Shown one piece after another: positions 1 through 10,159 of a stretch of DNA of 37,599 nt. Positions within the stretch are counted from its first letter, which is position 1. The number at the start of each line of letters is the position of its first letter. The notes beneath the pieces are model-generated. The model was not told the DNA's origin. It saw nothing but the letters and a program-made list of their open reading frames with translations, and ran no database searches. A program made the translations under genes and the position numbers. Source of the stretch: an uncultured Lachnospiraceae bacterium (lineage in GTDB: Bacteria > Bacillota > Clostridia > Lachnospirales > Lachnospiraceae); NCBI GenBank assembly GCA_946566685.1, contig CAMNXA010000029.1, forward strand, positions 1 through 37,599, written 5' to 3'.

Positions 1-42
1 TTATGTTCAGCCTTCAATCTATAGAAAGTAGGAGACCAGGAT

Positions 43-1068
43 ATGAGACCGATAAGAGTGTTGGTTGTAGATGATTCCATTATGTTCCGCAACATGCTTG
101 TACAGGGACTTAATTCGGATCCTAATATTGAGGTGGTGGCCGAGGCCGAGGATGCCTATGCGGCGAGAGACGCCATCATAAAGTTTAAGCCGGATGTCAT
201 GACATTGGACGTGGAACTTCCGAGAATGAGCGGTATTGAGTTTTTGAAGAAGCTGATGCCCCAGTATCCGCTTCCGGTAGTCATGATCAGTTCTTTGAAT
301 AATAAAGTTTTCGATGCGCTTGAGGCAGGCGCCGTTGACTTTGTAAATAAACCGAATAATTTGAACAGATCACAGTTAAATGATTTTCTGGCCCAGGAAC
401 TGGCAACCAAAGTAAAGATTGCCTCCACAGCCAAAGTAGGAAGACTCAAACGGGTGGATCCCGTAACTGTGGCGAGTAATGTCTCCGTGGTCGGACACAA
501 GGACAGTATCGTGGCGATCGGGGCTTCCACGGGAGGAACCGAAGCAATCTTTGAGGTGGTCAAAGGATTTAAGAGGGACATTCCAGGTGTTGTCATCGTA
601 CAGCATATGCCGCCCGGATTTACAAAGATGTACGCAGAACGTCTGAATAATCAGTGTGAGGTAGCGGTGAAGGAAGCCCAGACAGGTGACCGTGTCCTGC
701 CGGGACAGGTGTTGATAGCGCCCGGTGACAGGCATATGCGCCTGGTGAAGGTGGCCGGTGCATATCAGGTAGAGTGCAATGGGACGGATAGAGTGAACGG
801 GCACTGTCCATCAGTAGAGGTACTGTTTAATTCTGTGGCAAAGGTAGCAGGTAAAAATGCGATTGGAGTCATCCTTACCGGCATGGGCGGCGATGGCGCC
901 AAAGGCCTGCTGGAAATGAGAAATGCCGGTGCAAAGACCATCGGCCAGGATGCGGCCAGTTGTGTTGTATATGGTATGCCCAAGGTGGCTTATGATATAG
1001 GAGCAGTACAGTATCAGATGACACTCTCGGCGATTGCAGGGAAGGTTTACAGCCTGTTAAGCAAATAG
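43..1068 (+). CDS. cheB: Chemotaxis response regulator / protein-glutamate methylesterase CheB
   Basis: CheB removes methyl groups from chemoreceptor glutamates and deamidates receptor glutamines as part of adaptation. It is cytoplasmic and activated by phosphoryl transfer from CheA. Residues 1-120 form a receiver domain: acidic pair D10/D11, phosphoacceptor D56 in LDVELPRM, and K103 in NKP. A linker of about 35 residues leads to the methylesterase domain, with S162 in GASTGG, H188 in VQHMPPGF and D284 in TGMGGDG as the visible catalytic triad. The length of 341 residues is normal for the family. The start is an ATG about 7 bases after AGGAGACCAGG. It is the first gene of a tightly packed chemotaxis run; its promoter must lie before this window or be shared with upstream genes. 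Confidence 0.97.
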   Translation: MRPIRVLVVDDSIMFRNMLVQGLNSDPNIEVVAEAEDAYAARDAIIKFKPDVMTLDVELPRMSGIEFLKKLMPQYPLPVVMISSLNNKVFDALEAGAVDFVNKPNNLNRSQLNDFLAQELATKVKIASTAKVGRLKRVDPVTVASNVSVVGHKDSIVAIGASTGGTEAIFEVVKGFKRDIPGVVIVQHMPPGFTKMYAERLNNQCEVAVKEAQTGDRVLPGQVLIAPGDRHMRLVKVAGAYQVECNGTDRVNGHCPSVEVLFNSVAKVAGKNAIGVILTGMGGDGAKGLLEMRNAGAKTIGQDAASCVVYGMPKVAYDIGAVQYQMTLSAIAGKVYSLLSK

Positions 1069-1096
1069 ATATTATAGAAGAAAGGAGCGGACGCGT

Positions 1097-1489
1097 ATGA
1101 GAATCTTATTGGCAGAGGATGACTTCGCCAGCCGTAAGTTTATGGATAAGCAATTATCGCGTTACGGGGAATGTGACGTGATGGTTGACGGCGAGGAAGC
1201 GGTAGATGCCTTTCTGATGGCGCTGGAGGATGATGAACCATATGATCTGGTCTGTCTGGATGTGATGATGCCGGTTATGGACGGTTATCAGGTGCTGAAG
1301 GCAATCAGAGATATTGAGGCGCAGAGAGGCATCCCTAAGAGCAAGGGTGTCAAGGTCATCATGACTACGGCACTGAATGATGAACGCAATGTAAAAATGG
1401 CGTTCGAGCTTGGGTGTGAGGCCTATGCTGGGAAACCAATAGATGTGGAAAAGTTTGAAAAGGTATTAAATAAGCTTGGGCTTATTTGA
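1097..1489 (+). CDS. Single-domain response regulator, CheY-like
   Basis: A stand-alone receiver domain of 130 residues with no output domain. The acidic pair D8/D9, the phosphoacceptor D55 in LDVMMPVMDG, the Thr-Thr of VIMTTA and the Lys of GKPI near residue 113 are all present, so it should be phosphorylated. Its place between cheB and cheA makes CheA the likely kinase, and the likely role is CheY-type signalling to the flagellar switch or an accessory phosphate-sink function. It is about 10 residues longer than a classical CheY because of an insertion near residues 77-85 (AQRGIPKSKG). The start follows AAAGGAGCGGACGCGT. The chemotaxis receiver assignment is firm; motor-binding CheY versus accessory receiver cannot be decided here. 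Confidence 0.9.
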   Translation: MRILLAEDDFASRKFMDKQLSRYGECDVMVDGEEAVDAFLMALEDDEPYDLVCLDVMMPVMDGYQVLKAIRDIEAQRGIPKSKGVKVIMTTALNDERNVKMAFELGCEAYAGKPIDVEKFEKVLNKLGLI

Positions 1490-1527
1490 TGGCAGAGTAA
1501 AATAAGATCCTTAAGATTGGAGGAAGT

Positions 1528-3660
1528 ATGGCAGAAGAATTTAATACAGAAAGTATGCTTGACATGTTTTTGTATGAGAGCGGCCAGCTTTTAGAGAAAC
1601 TGGAAGGCATAATACTAGAGAAACAGGATGCAGACTGCTTCGATGATTCCGATATCAATGAAATTTTCCGTGTCATGCACACCATCAAAGGTTCCTCAGG
1701 AGTACTGATGTATGAAAACATCACGAAGGTTACCCATAAATTGGAAGATGTATTTTATTACCTGAGAGAATCCCATCCAGACGATGTACCTCATATGGAG
1801 TTGGTGGAAAAGGTACTTGCGGTGTCGGATTTCGTTACGGGAGAGCTTGATAAACTCAAGAATGGAGACACACCGGATGGTGATGAGCACCAGCTGGTGG
1901 AGGATCTGGATGAGTTTTTGGGGCGCCTTAAGGGCGAGATCAAGAAACAGGGCATCCAGATGCCGCAGGCTAACAAACATGAAGAACCCAAACAGTTCTA
2001 CATTACGCCAGTGGCGGGCGATGATAGTCATTTTTACCGGATTTCAATCCACTACAGAAGCGACACGCAGATGAGTAATATCCGTGCATACTCAGCGACC
2101 TATGCACTGAAAGAAGTGGCGGAGGATCTGCTGTATACGCCGGATGATATCCTCTCCAATGAAGCGAGTGGAGATGTTATTCTGGCGGAAGGTTTCCATA
2201 TGCTCCTGCAAACGAAGAGTTCCAAGGAAGAGGTCATAGCATTGATTGACAGCTCCGAGGCGGAGGAGATCAACTTCGATGAACTCACGAAAGGAGAATA
2301 TGGCAAGGCGCTTGCAGAATTCGGTCGGGAGAGTGAGATCACGATCGACCTGGGAGAGGAAGCGAAGCCGGAAGAAAAGGATGCGAAAAAGAAAGAGCAG
2401 CCGAAGCCTGGTGATTATGTCGTTAAGACCAAGGAAGCCGGTAAGGGAAAGACCCTGGCGAAAAACCAGCCGAAACAGCAGAGCATCATCAGTGTGAATG
2501 TGGAGAAGATGGATGCTTTGATGGATCTGATCGGTGAACTTGTTATCGCAGAGGCGGTTGTATTGCAGAATCCGGATCTGAAAGTGCCGGGACTGGAACT
2601 TTCCAATTTCCAGAAGGCATCAGGACAGTTGTCCAAGATCACTACGGAATTGCAGGAAGTCATCATGTCCATGCGAATGATGCCGCTTACCAATGTCTTC
2701 CAGAAGATGAAGAGAATCGTCTTTGATGTTTCCAGAAAGCTGGATAAGGATATCGAACTGGAAGTGATCGGTGAGAATACCGAGGTGGATAAGAACATCA
2801 TCGAGCACATTACCGATCCTTTGATGCACCTTGTGAGAAATTCCGTTGACCATGGAATCGAGGAGAATGCAGAAGACCGTACTACGCTTGGCAAACCGGC
2901 GAAGGGTAAGATTACGCTGGAGGCTAAGAATGAGGGCGGTAAGGTTTATATCAGCGTCAAGGATGACGGTAAGGGATTAAATAAAGAGAAGCTGTACCAG
3001 AAGGCCATGGAAAAGGGGCTGATTGATAACAAACTGATTAGTGAGTTTACGGACAAAGAGATATTCCGGTTTATTACATTGCCGGGCTTTTCAACCAAAG
3101 AGGAAGTGACTGAGTACTCTGGCAGAGGCGTGGGTATGGATGTTGTGGTGAAGAATATCCAGTCCATCGGCGGAAGGCTTGACATCGAGAGTGTTGAGTT
3201 TGAGGGCTCGGAGATGACGTTGATCATACCGCTGACACTGGCGATCATCAACGGCATCGTGGTACAGGTAGGAAAATCTCCGTTTGTTATTGAAACAGCC
3301 TCTATCAAAGAGTTCGTGAGAGTGGGTGAAGATTCACTGATACATGAACCCAGCGGCGAAGAGTACATTGTTCTGCGCGGTGAATGTTATCCGTTCATCC
3401 GCCTGAATGAAAGGTATGATCTGGCGGATTCCATCAGTAATGTGGAAGAAGGCATTGTCGTTGTATTAGAGCATGAAGGCAGTCAGGTATGTGTCTTGAT
3501 TGATAAATTGCTGCAGGAACAGGAGATCGTGGTTAAGCCGATTCCGCCCTACGTTAAGAAAGTCAAAGGACTTTCGGGCTGTACACAGTTAGGTGACGGA
3601 AGCATTGCACTGATCCTGGATATCGCTGGCCTGTTGATACAGGACGGAGAAAGGAGATAG
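1528..3660 (+). CDS. cheA: Chemotaxis histidine kinase CheA
   Basis: The central kinase of the chemoreceptor array. It autophosphorylates and passes phosphate to CheB and CheY-type receivers. Domain order in 710 residues: P1 histidine phosphotransfer domain with phosphorylated H51 in MHTIKGSS; a P2-like receiver-binding domain at about 165-265; an acidic and lysine-rich linker at about 280-315; P3 dimerisation helices from about 325; P4 HATPase with the N box HLVRNSVDHGIE, the DDGKGLN box and GRGVGMDVV; and a C-terminal P5 CheW-like domain from about 575. All ATP-binding motifs look intact. The start is an ATG after TTGGAGGAAGT. It lies 38 bp after the receiver gene and 3 bp before cheW, so co-transcription is very likely. 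Confidence 0.97.
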   Translation: MAEEFNTESMLDMFLYESGQLLEKLEGIILEKQDADCFDDSDINEIFRVMHTIKGSSGVLMYENITKVTHKLEDVFYYLRESHPDDVPHMELVEKVLAVSDFVTGELDKLKNGDTPDGDEHQLVEDLDEFLGRLKGEIKKQGIQMPQANKHEEPKQFYITPVAGDDSHFYRISIHYRSDTQMSNIRAYSATYALKEVAEDLLYTPDDILSNEASGDVILAEGFHMLLQTKSSKEEVIALIDSSEAEEINFDELTKGEYGKALAEFGRESEITIDLGEEAKPEEKDAKKKEQPKPGDYVVKTKEAGKGKTLAKNQPKQQSIISVNVEKMDALMDLIGELVIAEAVVLQNPDLKVPGLELSNFQKASGQLSKITTELQEVIMSMRMMPLTNVFQKMKRIVFDVSRKLDKDIELEVIGENTEVDKNIIEHITDPLMHLVRNSVDHGIEENAEDRTTLGKPAKGKITLEAKNEGGKVYISVKDDGKGLNKEKLYQKAMEKGLIDNKLISEFTDKEIFRFITLPGFSTKEEVTEYSGRGVGMDVVVKNIQSIGGRLDIESVEFEGSEMTLIIPLTLAIINGIVVQVGKSPFVIETASIKEFVRVGEDSLIHEPSGEEYIVLRGECYPFIRLNERYDLADSISNVEEGIVVVLEHEGSQVCVLIDKLLQEQEIVVKPIPPYVKKVKGLSGCTQLGDGSIALILDIAGLLIQDGERR

Positions 3661-3663
3661 TAC

Positions 3664-4188
3664 ATGGCGGAAGAATTGAAAAATGAAGAGATGGAAGAAC
3701 TGCTGGAGGAAGAAGACTCCCAAAAAGGTAAATTCATGACATTTCAGACGGGAAAAGAATTCTTCGGTATCAGCATCAGCTATGTGAATGAGATCATCGC
3801 CATGCAGCCGATAGCAGCGATTCCTGAAGTGGATGACTACATCAAAGGACTGATTAATCTTCGAGGCAAGATTATTCCTGTCATCGATGTCCGCGTGCGG
3901 TTTAAGATGGAACCCAGTGAATATACGGACAGAACGTGTATTATCGTCATTGATGTAAATTCAACAATGATCGGATTGATCGTGGAGAAAATCGCGGAAG
4001 TGGATACCATTGCGGATGACAGCATCGTACCGCCTCCGAGTCTTGGGCGGAAAGAACATGAACATAACAAATATGTTTATGGACTGGCCAGGACAGGGGA
4101 TGCAGTGAAACTCCTGCTCGATCCTGAAAAGTTGATCAGACAAGATGAGATAGAAGCAGTTATGGAAGACATTCGCAAGGAAGATTAA
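3664..4188 (+). CDS. cheW: Chemotaxis coupling protein CheW
   Basis: CheW links chemoreceptors to CheA in the signalling array. After an acidic, poorly conserved N-terminus of about 20 residues (Glu-rich) comes a CheW fold: [21 protein letters not shown], then the conserved [16 protein letters not shown] segment, then [11 protein letters not shown]. The length of 174 residues is normal. The start is the ATG just after the cheA stop codon, with the ribosome binding site AAAGGAGAT lying inside the cheA end, which suggests translational coupling. Confidence 0.95.
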   Translation: MAEELKNEEMEELLEEEDSQKGKFMTFQTGKEFFGISISYVNEIIAMQPIAAIPEVDDYIKGLINLRGKIIPVIDVRVRFKMEPSEYTDRTCIIVIDVNSTMIGLIVEKIAEVDTIADDSIVPPPSLGRKEHEHNKYVYGLARTGDAVKLLLDPEKLIRQDEIEAVMEDIRKED

Positions 4189-4208
4189 TCAAAAAAGGAG
4201 AATTTACC

Positions 4209-5993
4209 ATGAAGAAGAGATTTTCTATTAATGACATATCTGTCAGAAAAAAGATTACTTTGTTTAGTGTTATGATGCTGGTTTTGATGATCATTATTTC
4301 CGCAGTGGGCATTTGGTCCTCCAATATGGTCAATCAGGCTAAGACTAGTTTACATAATAGTGCGATGGCCCAGTATGATATCACACAGGGATTTGCTAAC
4401 TTCTGTAATATTAAGGTTCGCGTGCGTAACATTTTGTTCTATTATTATGACGATGCAGAAGCATTGAAGTCTCAGGAAGCCATGATCGAGCAGTATAAGG
4501 CGGATGCAAGAAATTATCTGGACCTTTTTGAAGGAAGAATGGTAAGCTTATCGCCTGAGATTCAAACGAAATACCAGACTGTGGAAGATGAGATCAATGA
4601 ATGGTATGAATCTACCCAGAAAGACATTGACATGGCCAAGTCAGGTCAGGTAGAGGAAGCAGTAAACGAACTGTTGACGAACAGTAAGGTGATCGCAGAT
4701 GAGGTTGAGAATAATCTGCTTGAGCTGATGGAGATAATGGAGACTGCTTCCAGAGAAAAAGAAGCAGAGATACAGACACAGCTGACAGGATTGACAATCT
4801 TACAGGTAGTAGTGGTCGTAATTGCGGTTTTGATTACAGTTATGTACTGTCTGTTCCTGATCAAGGCAATCACCATTCCTATGGCCAAGTTGTCTGAGGC
4901 AGCCAAAAGGATGGCAGAAGGTGATGTGGATGTGGATTGCACCAAGATTTATAATGATGACCTTGGCCAGTTACTGGATGAGTTCCAGATCATGGTTGAT
5001 GCGACCAAAGAGCAGGCGAGAATTTCGGATGCAATTTCCAAGGGTAATTTGACATTGGATGTATCGGCCCGCGGCGACAAGGATATGCTTGGTAAGGCAA
5101 TCGTGAGATTGATCAGCGAGAATAATGTAACTCTGAGTAATGTCAAAGAGGCAAGCGCACAGATTACCGTTGGTTCCGAGCAGGTGGCAAATGCCAGCCA
5201 GGCACTGGCACAGGGTTCTACAGAGCAGGCGAGTGCAATTCAGCAGGTAACTGCTTCCATGGACGAGGTAACCCAGCGTACCAAAGCTAATGCGACAGAG
5301 GCAGGTCAGGCTAATGTATTAGTAAACAACATTAAAGAGATGGCTACATCCGGTAATGACCAGATGAAGTCCATGATTCAGGCTATGGATGATATCAACG
5401 CATCCTCCGAGACAATCTCCAAGATCATCAAGACCATTGATGATATTGCATTCCAGACCAATATTCTGGCGCTGAATGCCGCAGTTGAGGCTGCAAGAGC
5501 AGGTGTACATGGTAAAGGATTCGCAGTGGTGGCAGAGGAAGTCAGAAATCTGGCAGCCAAGAGTGCTTCCGCAGCAAGCGAGACAGCAGAGATGATCGAT
5601 GATACAATCCATAAAGTGGGCAATGGTACAAAGATTGCCCAGGATACGGCGAAGTCCCTGGATGAGATCGTGACATCTATTGATGAGATCGTAGGTCTGA
5701 TCAGTAACATCACACTCTCCTCCAATGACCAGGCTACGGCAATCTCCCAGATTGACCAGGCAATCTCTCAGGTATCTACGGTGGTACAGACCAATGCGGC
5801 TACCAGCCAGCAGTGTGCGGCAGCCAGCGAGGAACTTTCCAACCAGGCAGTTACTTTGAGAAACCTGATGGCGAAATATCAGCTGTCAACTGGTGCTCAG
5901 GGCGGCGGTTACAGCAGTTATTCGGATAATTCGTCCTCCTATGATGATAGTGAACCGGTCATTTCCCTGGATGGAGATTTCAGTAAGTATTAA
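4209..5993 (+). CDS. Methyl-accepting chemotaxis protein
   Basis: A membrane chemoreceptor of 594 residues. A first membrane segment lies at about residues 14-36, followed by a predicted extracytoplasmic helical sensor region to about 190 (four-helix-bundle type by position and composition), a second membrane segment at about 196-220, a HAMP region at about 221-275, and the cytoplasmic signalling domain. The hairpin tip is clear: [20 protein letters not shown] followed by [17 protein letters not shown]. The C-terminus is a Gly/Ser/Tyr-rich tail without an obvious CheR-docking pentapeptide. The ligand cannot be deduced. The gene is 20 bp after cheW with RBS AAAAAAGGAGAA, and a strong terminator follows, so it closes the operon. 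Confidence 0.96.
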   Translation: MKKRFSINDISVRKKITLFSVMMLVLMIIISAVGIWSSNMVNQAKTSLHNSAMAQYDITQGFANFCNIKVRVRNILFYYYDDAEALKSQEAMIEQYKADARNYLDLFEGRMVSLSPEIQTKYQTVEDEINEWYESTQKDIDMAKSGQVEEAVNELLTNSKVIADEVENNLLELMEIMETASREKEAEIQTQLTGLTILQVVVVVIAVLITVMYCLFLIKAITIPMAKLSEAAKRMAEGDVDVDCTKIYNDDLGQLLDEFQIMVDATKEQARISDAISKGNLTLDVSARGDKDMLGKAIVRLISENNVTLSNVKEASAQITVGSEQVANASQALAQGSTEQASAIQQVTASMDEVTQRTKANATEAGQANVLVNNIKEMATSGNDQMKSMIQAMDDINASSETISKIIKTIDDIAFQTNILALNAAVEAARAGVHGKGFAVVAEEVRNLAAKSASAASETAEMIDDTIHKVGNGTKIAQDTAKSLDEIVTSIDEIVGLISNITLSSNDQATAISQIDQAISQVSTVVQTNAATSQQCAAASEELSNQAVTLRNLMAKYQLSTGAQGGGYSSYSDNSSSYDDSEPVISLDGDFSKY

Positions 5994-6041
5994 AAAGCAG
6001 ACTGACACGGCAATATGAACCTATGTCAGCGGAGAATAAAG

Positions 6042-6108
6042 AAGCTGTTGCAGATAGATGAGAGAGCATATCATTGATATGCCCCATCTACGGCAGCAGC
6101 TTTTTTTT
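6042..6108 (+). terminator. Terminator of the chemotaxis operon
   Basis: A long interrupted hairpin: AAGCTG (6042-6047) pairs with CAGCTT (6097-6102), with further pairing inside (GATAGATG with CATCTAC, and GCATATC with GATATGC), followed by an eight-T run. It sits about 50 bp after the chemoreceptor stop codon. Confidence 0.85.
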
Positions 6109-6110
6109 GT

Positions 6111-6181
6111 GGTATAGGAAAGTCCTCCGCTTACTCGAGGCTGCGAAGCAGTCCTCGCAAAGTTAATTTGCGAAGCAAATT
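6111..6181 (+). repeat. Two-hairpin intergenic repeat, copy 1
   Basis: It begins GGTATAGGAAAGTC directly after the terminator T run. Hairpin 1 (6136-6157) pairs CGAGG with CCTCG outside and CTGC with GCAG inside around a GAA triloop. Hairpin 2 (6165-6181) pairs AATTTGC with GCAAATT around another GAA loop. The same architecture recurs at 10579-10646, also directly after a terminator. The rest of the gap to the next gene (6182-6370) shows no convincing promoter or gene. Confidence 0.75.
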
Positions 6182-6370
6182 TACTTTTGGTTAAAAATAG
6201 AGAACAGTCAGAAATTATCATGGAAAACTAAAGAAATAAGGGCGCGTGTCACAATCGGGGGATCTGGGGTGTATTACTTGTGAAGACGGAAATAAAAAGG
6301 CTGTGGCCTTATCGGCACATTCAGGCATTTCCATAGAAGAACTGCGATCATAAACAGGAAGGAGACCACT

Positions 6371-7630
6371 ATGCAGAATTTCGGCGCATACAGTAAACTT
6401 GCGTTCAGATTGGCAGGCCGCAATCTGATCAGGCATTATGCCAAGAGTATCCTGTCAGTGGTGCTTGGTATGCTGACGATCATATTGCTGGTGATCTATG
6501 CAGAAAATATCGCAAGTACGAGGGAACAGCTTCTTTCCCTTCCAGAGGCTATAGAAGTGACCGGCTGGATCAGTAACTTGAATGGTTCTCAGGATACAGG
6601 TCTGGCAATCAAAGAGGAGACGATAGACGGGATCATTGCTTCCGGAGAAGTGGAAGACAGGGTTTTCAGTGTACAGTTGATGGCTGGTCTGGGAGCGTTT
6701 ACGGCAGAGGAGTGGGAAGGGAATCTCAATTATTTTGCGGCAGGTATCAATGATATTGCAGCGGTGAATGGGTTAAAAAGGGAAGAAATACAATTTTGGG
6801 ATCAGGCGGGAGAAAATGTCTTTGCATCAAATGAACCGTACTGTGTCATGGATGCCGTGCTGATGGAAGATAACGGTCTGGAACTGGGCGATGAAGTAAT
6901 ACTGACGTTGTTCTATTACCGGGCTGGAGACGAGATAAGTACAAGATATGAAATCTTTATGGATCCGTTGGCAGTCGGGAAGAAGTATAGGATCGTAGGG
7001 GTTATGGATATCGGGGAATATCTGGGAAGTTTCGTGGAGCCGTGGATTCTTGTGCCCTTTGAGAATATACGGGATATCTATCATGAGGAAGGTATTGATT
7101 TCTATGCGGATTCCGCCTCTTTTAAGGTGAGAGATCCCTTCCGCCTCAATGACTGCAAGAAGGATATGCATGATATTGGATTATTACCAGTGGCCAGAGA
7201 AGCCGAATACAGGTTTGACGGCAATGCGCTGATCATCAGGGATGGCGTTTTTATCAATGCGGCGGAGAACCTGCGGGAGACACTGGCGATTCTGATGGGA
7301 ATGCTGCCATTTGTAATCGTGATTATTATATTTGTGGGTTATCTGTGCAGTTATCTGTTGATTCAGGGAAGAAAAGCGGAGTATGCTACCATGCGTTCGG
7401 TGGGAACCGGATGGGGCTATTGTTTCCTTGTGCTGCTTCTGGAACATGTTCTGCTGGAGGCAGCGGCATGTGCGGCGGTAAGCCTGATGATTCCGCTCGT
7501 GGGCGGGGCAAGCGGTATGGCGCTGTTACTGTCGGATGCGGTATTCTTTGTATCATTTCTGCTGGGAAGTACGGCGGCACTGTGGTCTTTCCATTCCTTA
7601 AGTGTGATGGAAGTCTTGTATGATGTATGA
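6371..7630 (+). CDS. FtsX-like ABC transporter permease
   Basis: A 419-residue permease of the MacB/FtsX type. One membrane segment lies at about residues 26-44, a large extracytoplasmic domain at about 45-300, and then three membrane segments at about 305-328, 350-375 and 385-405. The motif ATMRSVGTG before the third segment is the usual FtsX-like signature. The start is the ATG after GGAAGGAGACCACT. The ATPase begins 15 bp after its stop, then a second permease, so the three genes probably form one exporter. Such systems expel peptides, antibiotics or lipids or act on the envelope; nothing here fixes the substrate, and no adjacent two-component system was seen. Confidence 0.85.
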   Translation: MQNFGAYSKLAFRLAGRNLIRHYAKSILSVVLGMLTIILLVIYAENIASTREQLLSLPEAIEVTGWISNLNGSQDTGLAIKEETIDGIIASGEVEDRVFSVQLMAGLGAFTAEEWEGNLNYFAAGINDIAAVNGLKREEIQFWDQAGENVFASNEPYCVMDAVLMEDNGLELGDEVILTLFYYRAGDEISTRYEIFMDPLAVGKKYRIVGVMDIGEYLGSFVEPWILVPFENIRDIYHEEGIDFYADSASFKVRDPFRLNDCKKDMHDIGLLPVAREAEYRFDGNALIIRDGVFINAAENLRETLAILMGMLPFVIVIIIFVGYLCSYLLIQGRKAEYATMRSVGTGWGYCFLVLLLEHVLLEAAACAAVSLMIPLVGGASGMALLLSDAVFFVSFLLGSTAALWSFHSLSVMEVLYDV

Positions 7631-7645
7631 AATAGGAGGAAACGG

Positions 7646-8317
7646 ATGGAACGAGTGAAAGTGGATGCGGTATCTTATTCATACCGCACAAAGTATCAGA
7701 CGATTCAGGCGCTTACAGATGTGAGCTGTTCCTTTGAAGAGTCAAAAATGTATGCCGTAGTGGGAGAGTCCGGCAGCGGCAAGAGCACTTTACTATCCCT
7801 GCTGGCAGGGCTTGATCTGCCGGCAAGCGGGGATATTCTGGTGGAAGGCGAGAGCATTCGCGGGATGAATCGGGATCATTACAGGCGAGATGTGGTATCG
7901 GTAGTATATCAGGCTTTCCATCTTTTTCCGCTCCTGACAGCGCTTGAAAATGTGAGTTATCCCATGGAATTGAAAGGAATGGCGAAGAAGGAGGCACGGG
8001 TGCGGGCGAAGGAACTAATTGCGCAGGTGGGACTGGCAGATAAAATCTGTAAACAGTTCCCCAAGATGATGAGCGGCGGGGAACAGCAGAGAGTGGCCAT
8101 AGCGCGGGCGTTGGCCTCAGGGGGCAAAATCCTTCTGGCAGATGAGCCGACCGGCAACCTGGACTCCGAAAATGAAAGAAATATCGTGGAAATCCTAAAA
8201 AGTGCGGCCCACGATAGAGGCTATACGGTTATTGTGATCACCCATAATCCAGAGGTAGCGAAGGAGGCAGACTGTATTTATCGGATGCGGGACGGGCATC
8301 TGGCAAGGGAGGCGTGA
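7646..8317 (+). CDS. ABC transporter ATP-binding protein (MacB/LolD type)
   Basis: A cytoplasmic ATPase of 223 residues that powers the flanking permeases. Visible motifs are Walker [10 protein letters not shown], the Q loop at YQAFHLFP, the signature [14 protein letters not shown], Walker [14 protein letters not shown] and the switch histidine in VITHNPEVA. All catalytic residues are present. The start is an ATG after AATAGGAGGAAACGG. The distance to the next permease is only 3 bp, which supports one operon. Confidence 0.95.
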   Translation: MERVKVDAVSYSYRTKYQTIQALTDVSCSFEESKMYAVVGESGSGKSTLLSLLAGLDLPASGDILVEGESIRGMNRDHYRRDVVSVVYQAFHLFPLLTALENVSYPMELKGMAKKEARVRAKELIAQVGLADKICKQFPKMMSGGEQQRVAIARALASGGKILLADEPTGNLDSENERNIVEILKSAAHDRGYTVIVITHNPEVAKEADCIYRMRDGHLAREA

Positions 8318-8320
8318 TAT

Positions 8321-10141
8321 ATGGTGGTATTGCGTAAGAGCCTGATCAGACTGTGGCGCACGCCGGTAAAGACGGCGTTGTTCTTTCTGCTGGCAGGGAT
8401 GGCGGCGGCGCTCCTGTCTACCGGCGGCGGTCTCTGGAAGATGTGCCGGGAGAATAGGATCCATTTTGAAAATCTGTTTCAGACCATCGCAACGGTGGAA
8501 CAGAAGCCGGCCAGGATCATCAAGGCTGAGAAATGGGATTGGGAACACGAAAGATATACAATCCGCAACCGGAAGGAATATGGGGATATGATTCCGCTGG
8601 CTGTCCTTGATTTTGAGGGAGCGGATTATATCAGCGGACCGGAGAACAGGGCCTGGTATGCCGCCTATGTGCCGGATTATCGGTTGCTGGATGATAATGA
8701 GGGGGTGAGCAATCCAATGATCGTGGAAGCTTCTCCTGTGGAAGATGCTGTTCCGGCTGGCCCGATTAAAATGGAAATAAAGAATATATTGTATAGTTAT
8801 TACCGGTATAATGCACAATATTTTAATTTCTGCGATCATGAAAATCCGGCTCCGGAAAAGATGTATGCGGATAAGACCTATATTATGTGCCTGATTGTTG
8901 GACTGCCTCATGGACGTTGGACTTCTGATCCAGGGCTGGAGGAATTTGTTCCCTGGTCCGGGATTATAAGTACCCAGACGAGGCCGGACGGCAGCCTGAT
9001 TCCCAATGATCTTTCCGGTGATTATATGGCGGAAGTCACGCCGGGATTTTATGAGACCGAGGAGGGGAAGCATTGGCAGGCACTGATCAGGGAATTTGAG
9101 ATGGGATATTGGAAGTCTGTACCTGTCACTGCCACAGAGAATACGGATCTGATCCCGATGTTCTATGACGGGAATATTGCCATGGAGCAGGGGAGAGGAT
9201 TTACCCAGGAGGATTACAGCGAGGGCAGAAAAGTCTGTCTGGTGCCCCGCAAATTTGCCGGACGCAATGACCTTCGGGTGGGAGATACCCTGCATCTGCC
9301 GCTTCGCTTTGCCAATTATACGAAATCGGCATACATAAGCGGCGAGGGATACCTGACTGCCGAGGGAGACGTCTATCCGGTGTTCGAGGAGGGGGACTGG
9401 GAAATCTGCGGCATTTATGATATACTGCCCGGAGGCACTACGAAGGGGTACGGATACCAGTTGGCCTACAATGAAATCATCATACCCAAAGCCTCCATGG
9501 ACAACAGTGACTGCCAAAATATTGCGGAACCGGGTTACATGAGGGGATATACCACGTCCTTCGAGATACCAAACGGCACCATAGAACACTGGAAATCCCT
9601 GTGGGAACAGCAGGGCATCGATGGGCTGGAGATCACCTTTTATGACAGGGGCTATTCCGTATTGGAGGCCGGTTTAAAGCGGATGAACCGGATGGCGCTC
9701 ATCCTGCTTGTGGCGGGGAGTGTCAGTGCGGCCTGTGTACTGCTCTTTTTCTGCCATATGTTTATCAGCAAACAATGTACTCGGACAGCAGTGGAGAGGT
9801 CTTTGGGATTGAGCAAAGGCCAGTGTGCGCTATCGCTTCTGTCGGGGATTGTGCTGATCGTGCTGTGCGGCAGTATTCTGGGAAGTGCAGGAGGATATTA
9901 CTGCTCCACAGCTGCGGCGGAAAAGATTACACAGGTGGAGCGCTTCGACCGTATGTACAGTACCGGTATGTATACTGCGGAAGATGACGAGGAGATTACC
10001 TATCTGGTTGCCGGCGACTGGCGTGTGGGCGCGGTGACCGGCTCCATTATAGTAGTCCTGGCGGCGGGTATTGCCCTTACGATGATTCATAGGAATCTGA
10101 AGAAGGAGCCGCTTGCGCTGCTTAGCGGCAGGGAAGAGTGA
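8321..10141 (+). CDS. FtsX-like ABC transporter permease, large
   Basis: A 606-residue permease with the MacB-like layout: a membrane segment at about 15-34, a very large extracytoplasmic region to about 450, then membrane segments at about 453-478, 498-524 and 573-594. The cytoplasmic loop after segment 2 contains RTAVERSLGLSKGQ, the FtsX-type coupling motif. It shares layout but little visible sequence with the first permease of the operon, so the exporter is probably a heterodimer. A Trp/Tyr-rich extracytoplasmic domain suggests a hydrophobic ligand or lipid partner, but this is inference. There is no hairpin with a T run directly after the stop. Confidence 0.85.
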   Translation: MVVLRKSLIRLWRTPVKTALFFLLAGMAAALLSTGGGLWKMCRENRIHFENLFQTIATVEQKPARIIKAEKWDWEHERYTIRNRKEYGDMIPLAVLDFEGADYISGPENRAWYAAYVPDYRLLDDNEGVSNPMIVEASPVEDAVPAGPIKMEIKNILYSYYRYNAQYFNFCDHENPAPEKMYADKTYIMCLIVGLPHGRWTSDPGLEEFVPWSGIISTQTRPDGSLIPNDLSGDYMAEVTPGFYETEEGKHWQALIREFEMGYWKSVPVTATENTDLIPMFYDGNIAMEQGRGFTQEDYSEGRKVCLVPRKFAGRNDLRVGDTLHLPLRFANYTKSAYISGEGYLTAEGDVYPVFEEGDWEICGIYDILPGGTTKGYGYQLAYNEIIIPKASMDNSDCQNIAEPGYMRGYTTSFEIPNGTIEHWKSLWEQQGIDGLEITFYDRGYSVLEAGLKRMNRMALILLVAGSVSAACVLLFFCHMFISKQCTRTAVERSLGLSKGQCALSLLSGIVLIVLCGSILGSAGGYYCSTAAAEKITQVERFDRMYSTGMYTAEDDEEITYLVAGDWRVGAVTGSIIVVLAAGIALTMIHRNLKKEPLALLSGREE

Positions 10142-10159
10142 GAAAATTTAACCACCCCC

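Noticed and set aside
8195..9589. Long minus-strand open frame of 464 codons opposite the large permease
   Set aside because: The plus strand encodes a coherent FtsX-like permease in an operon. The antisense product is His/Arg/Ile-rich with no recognisable domain.
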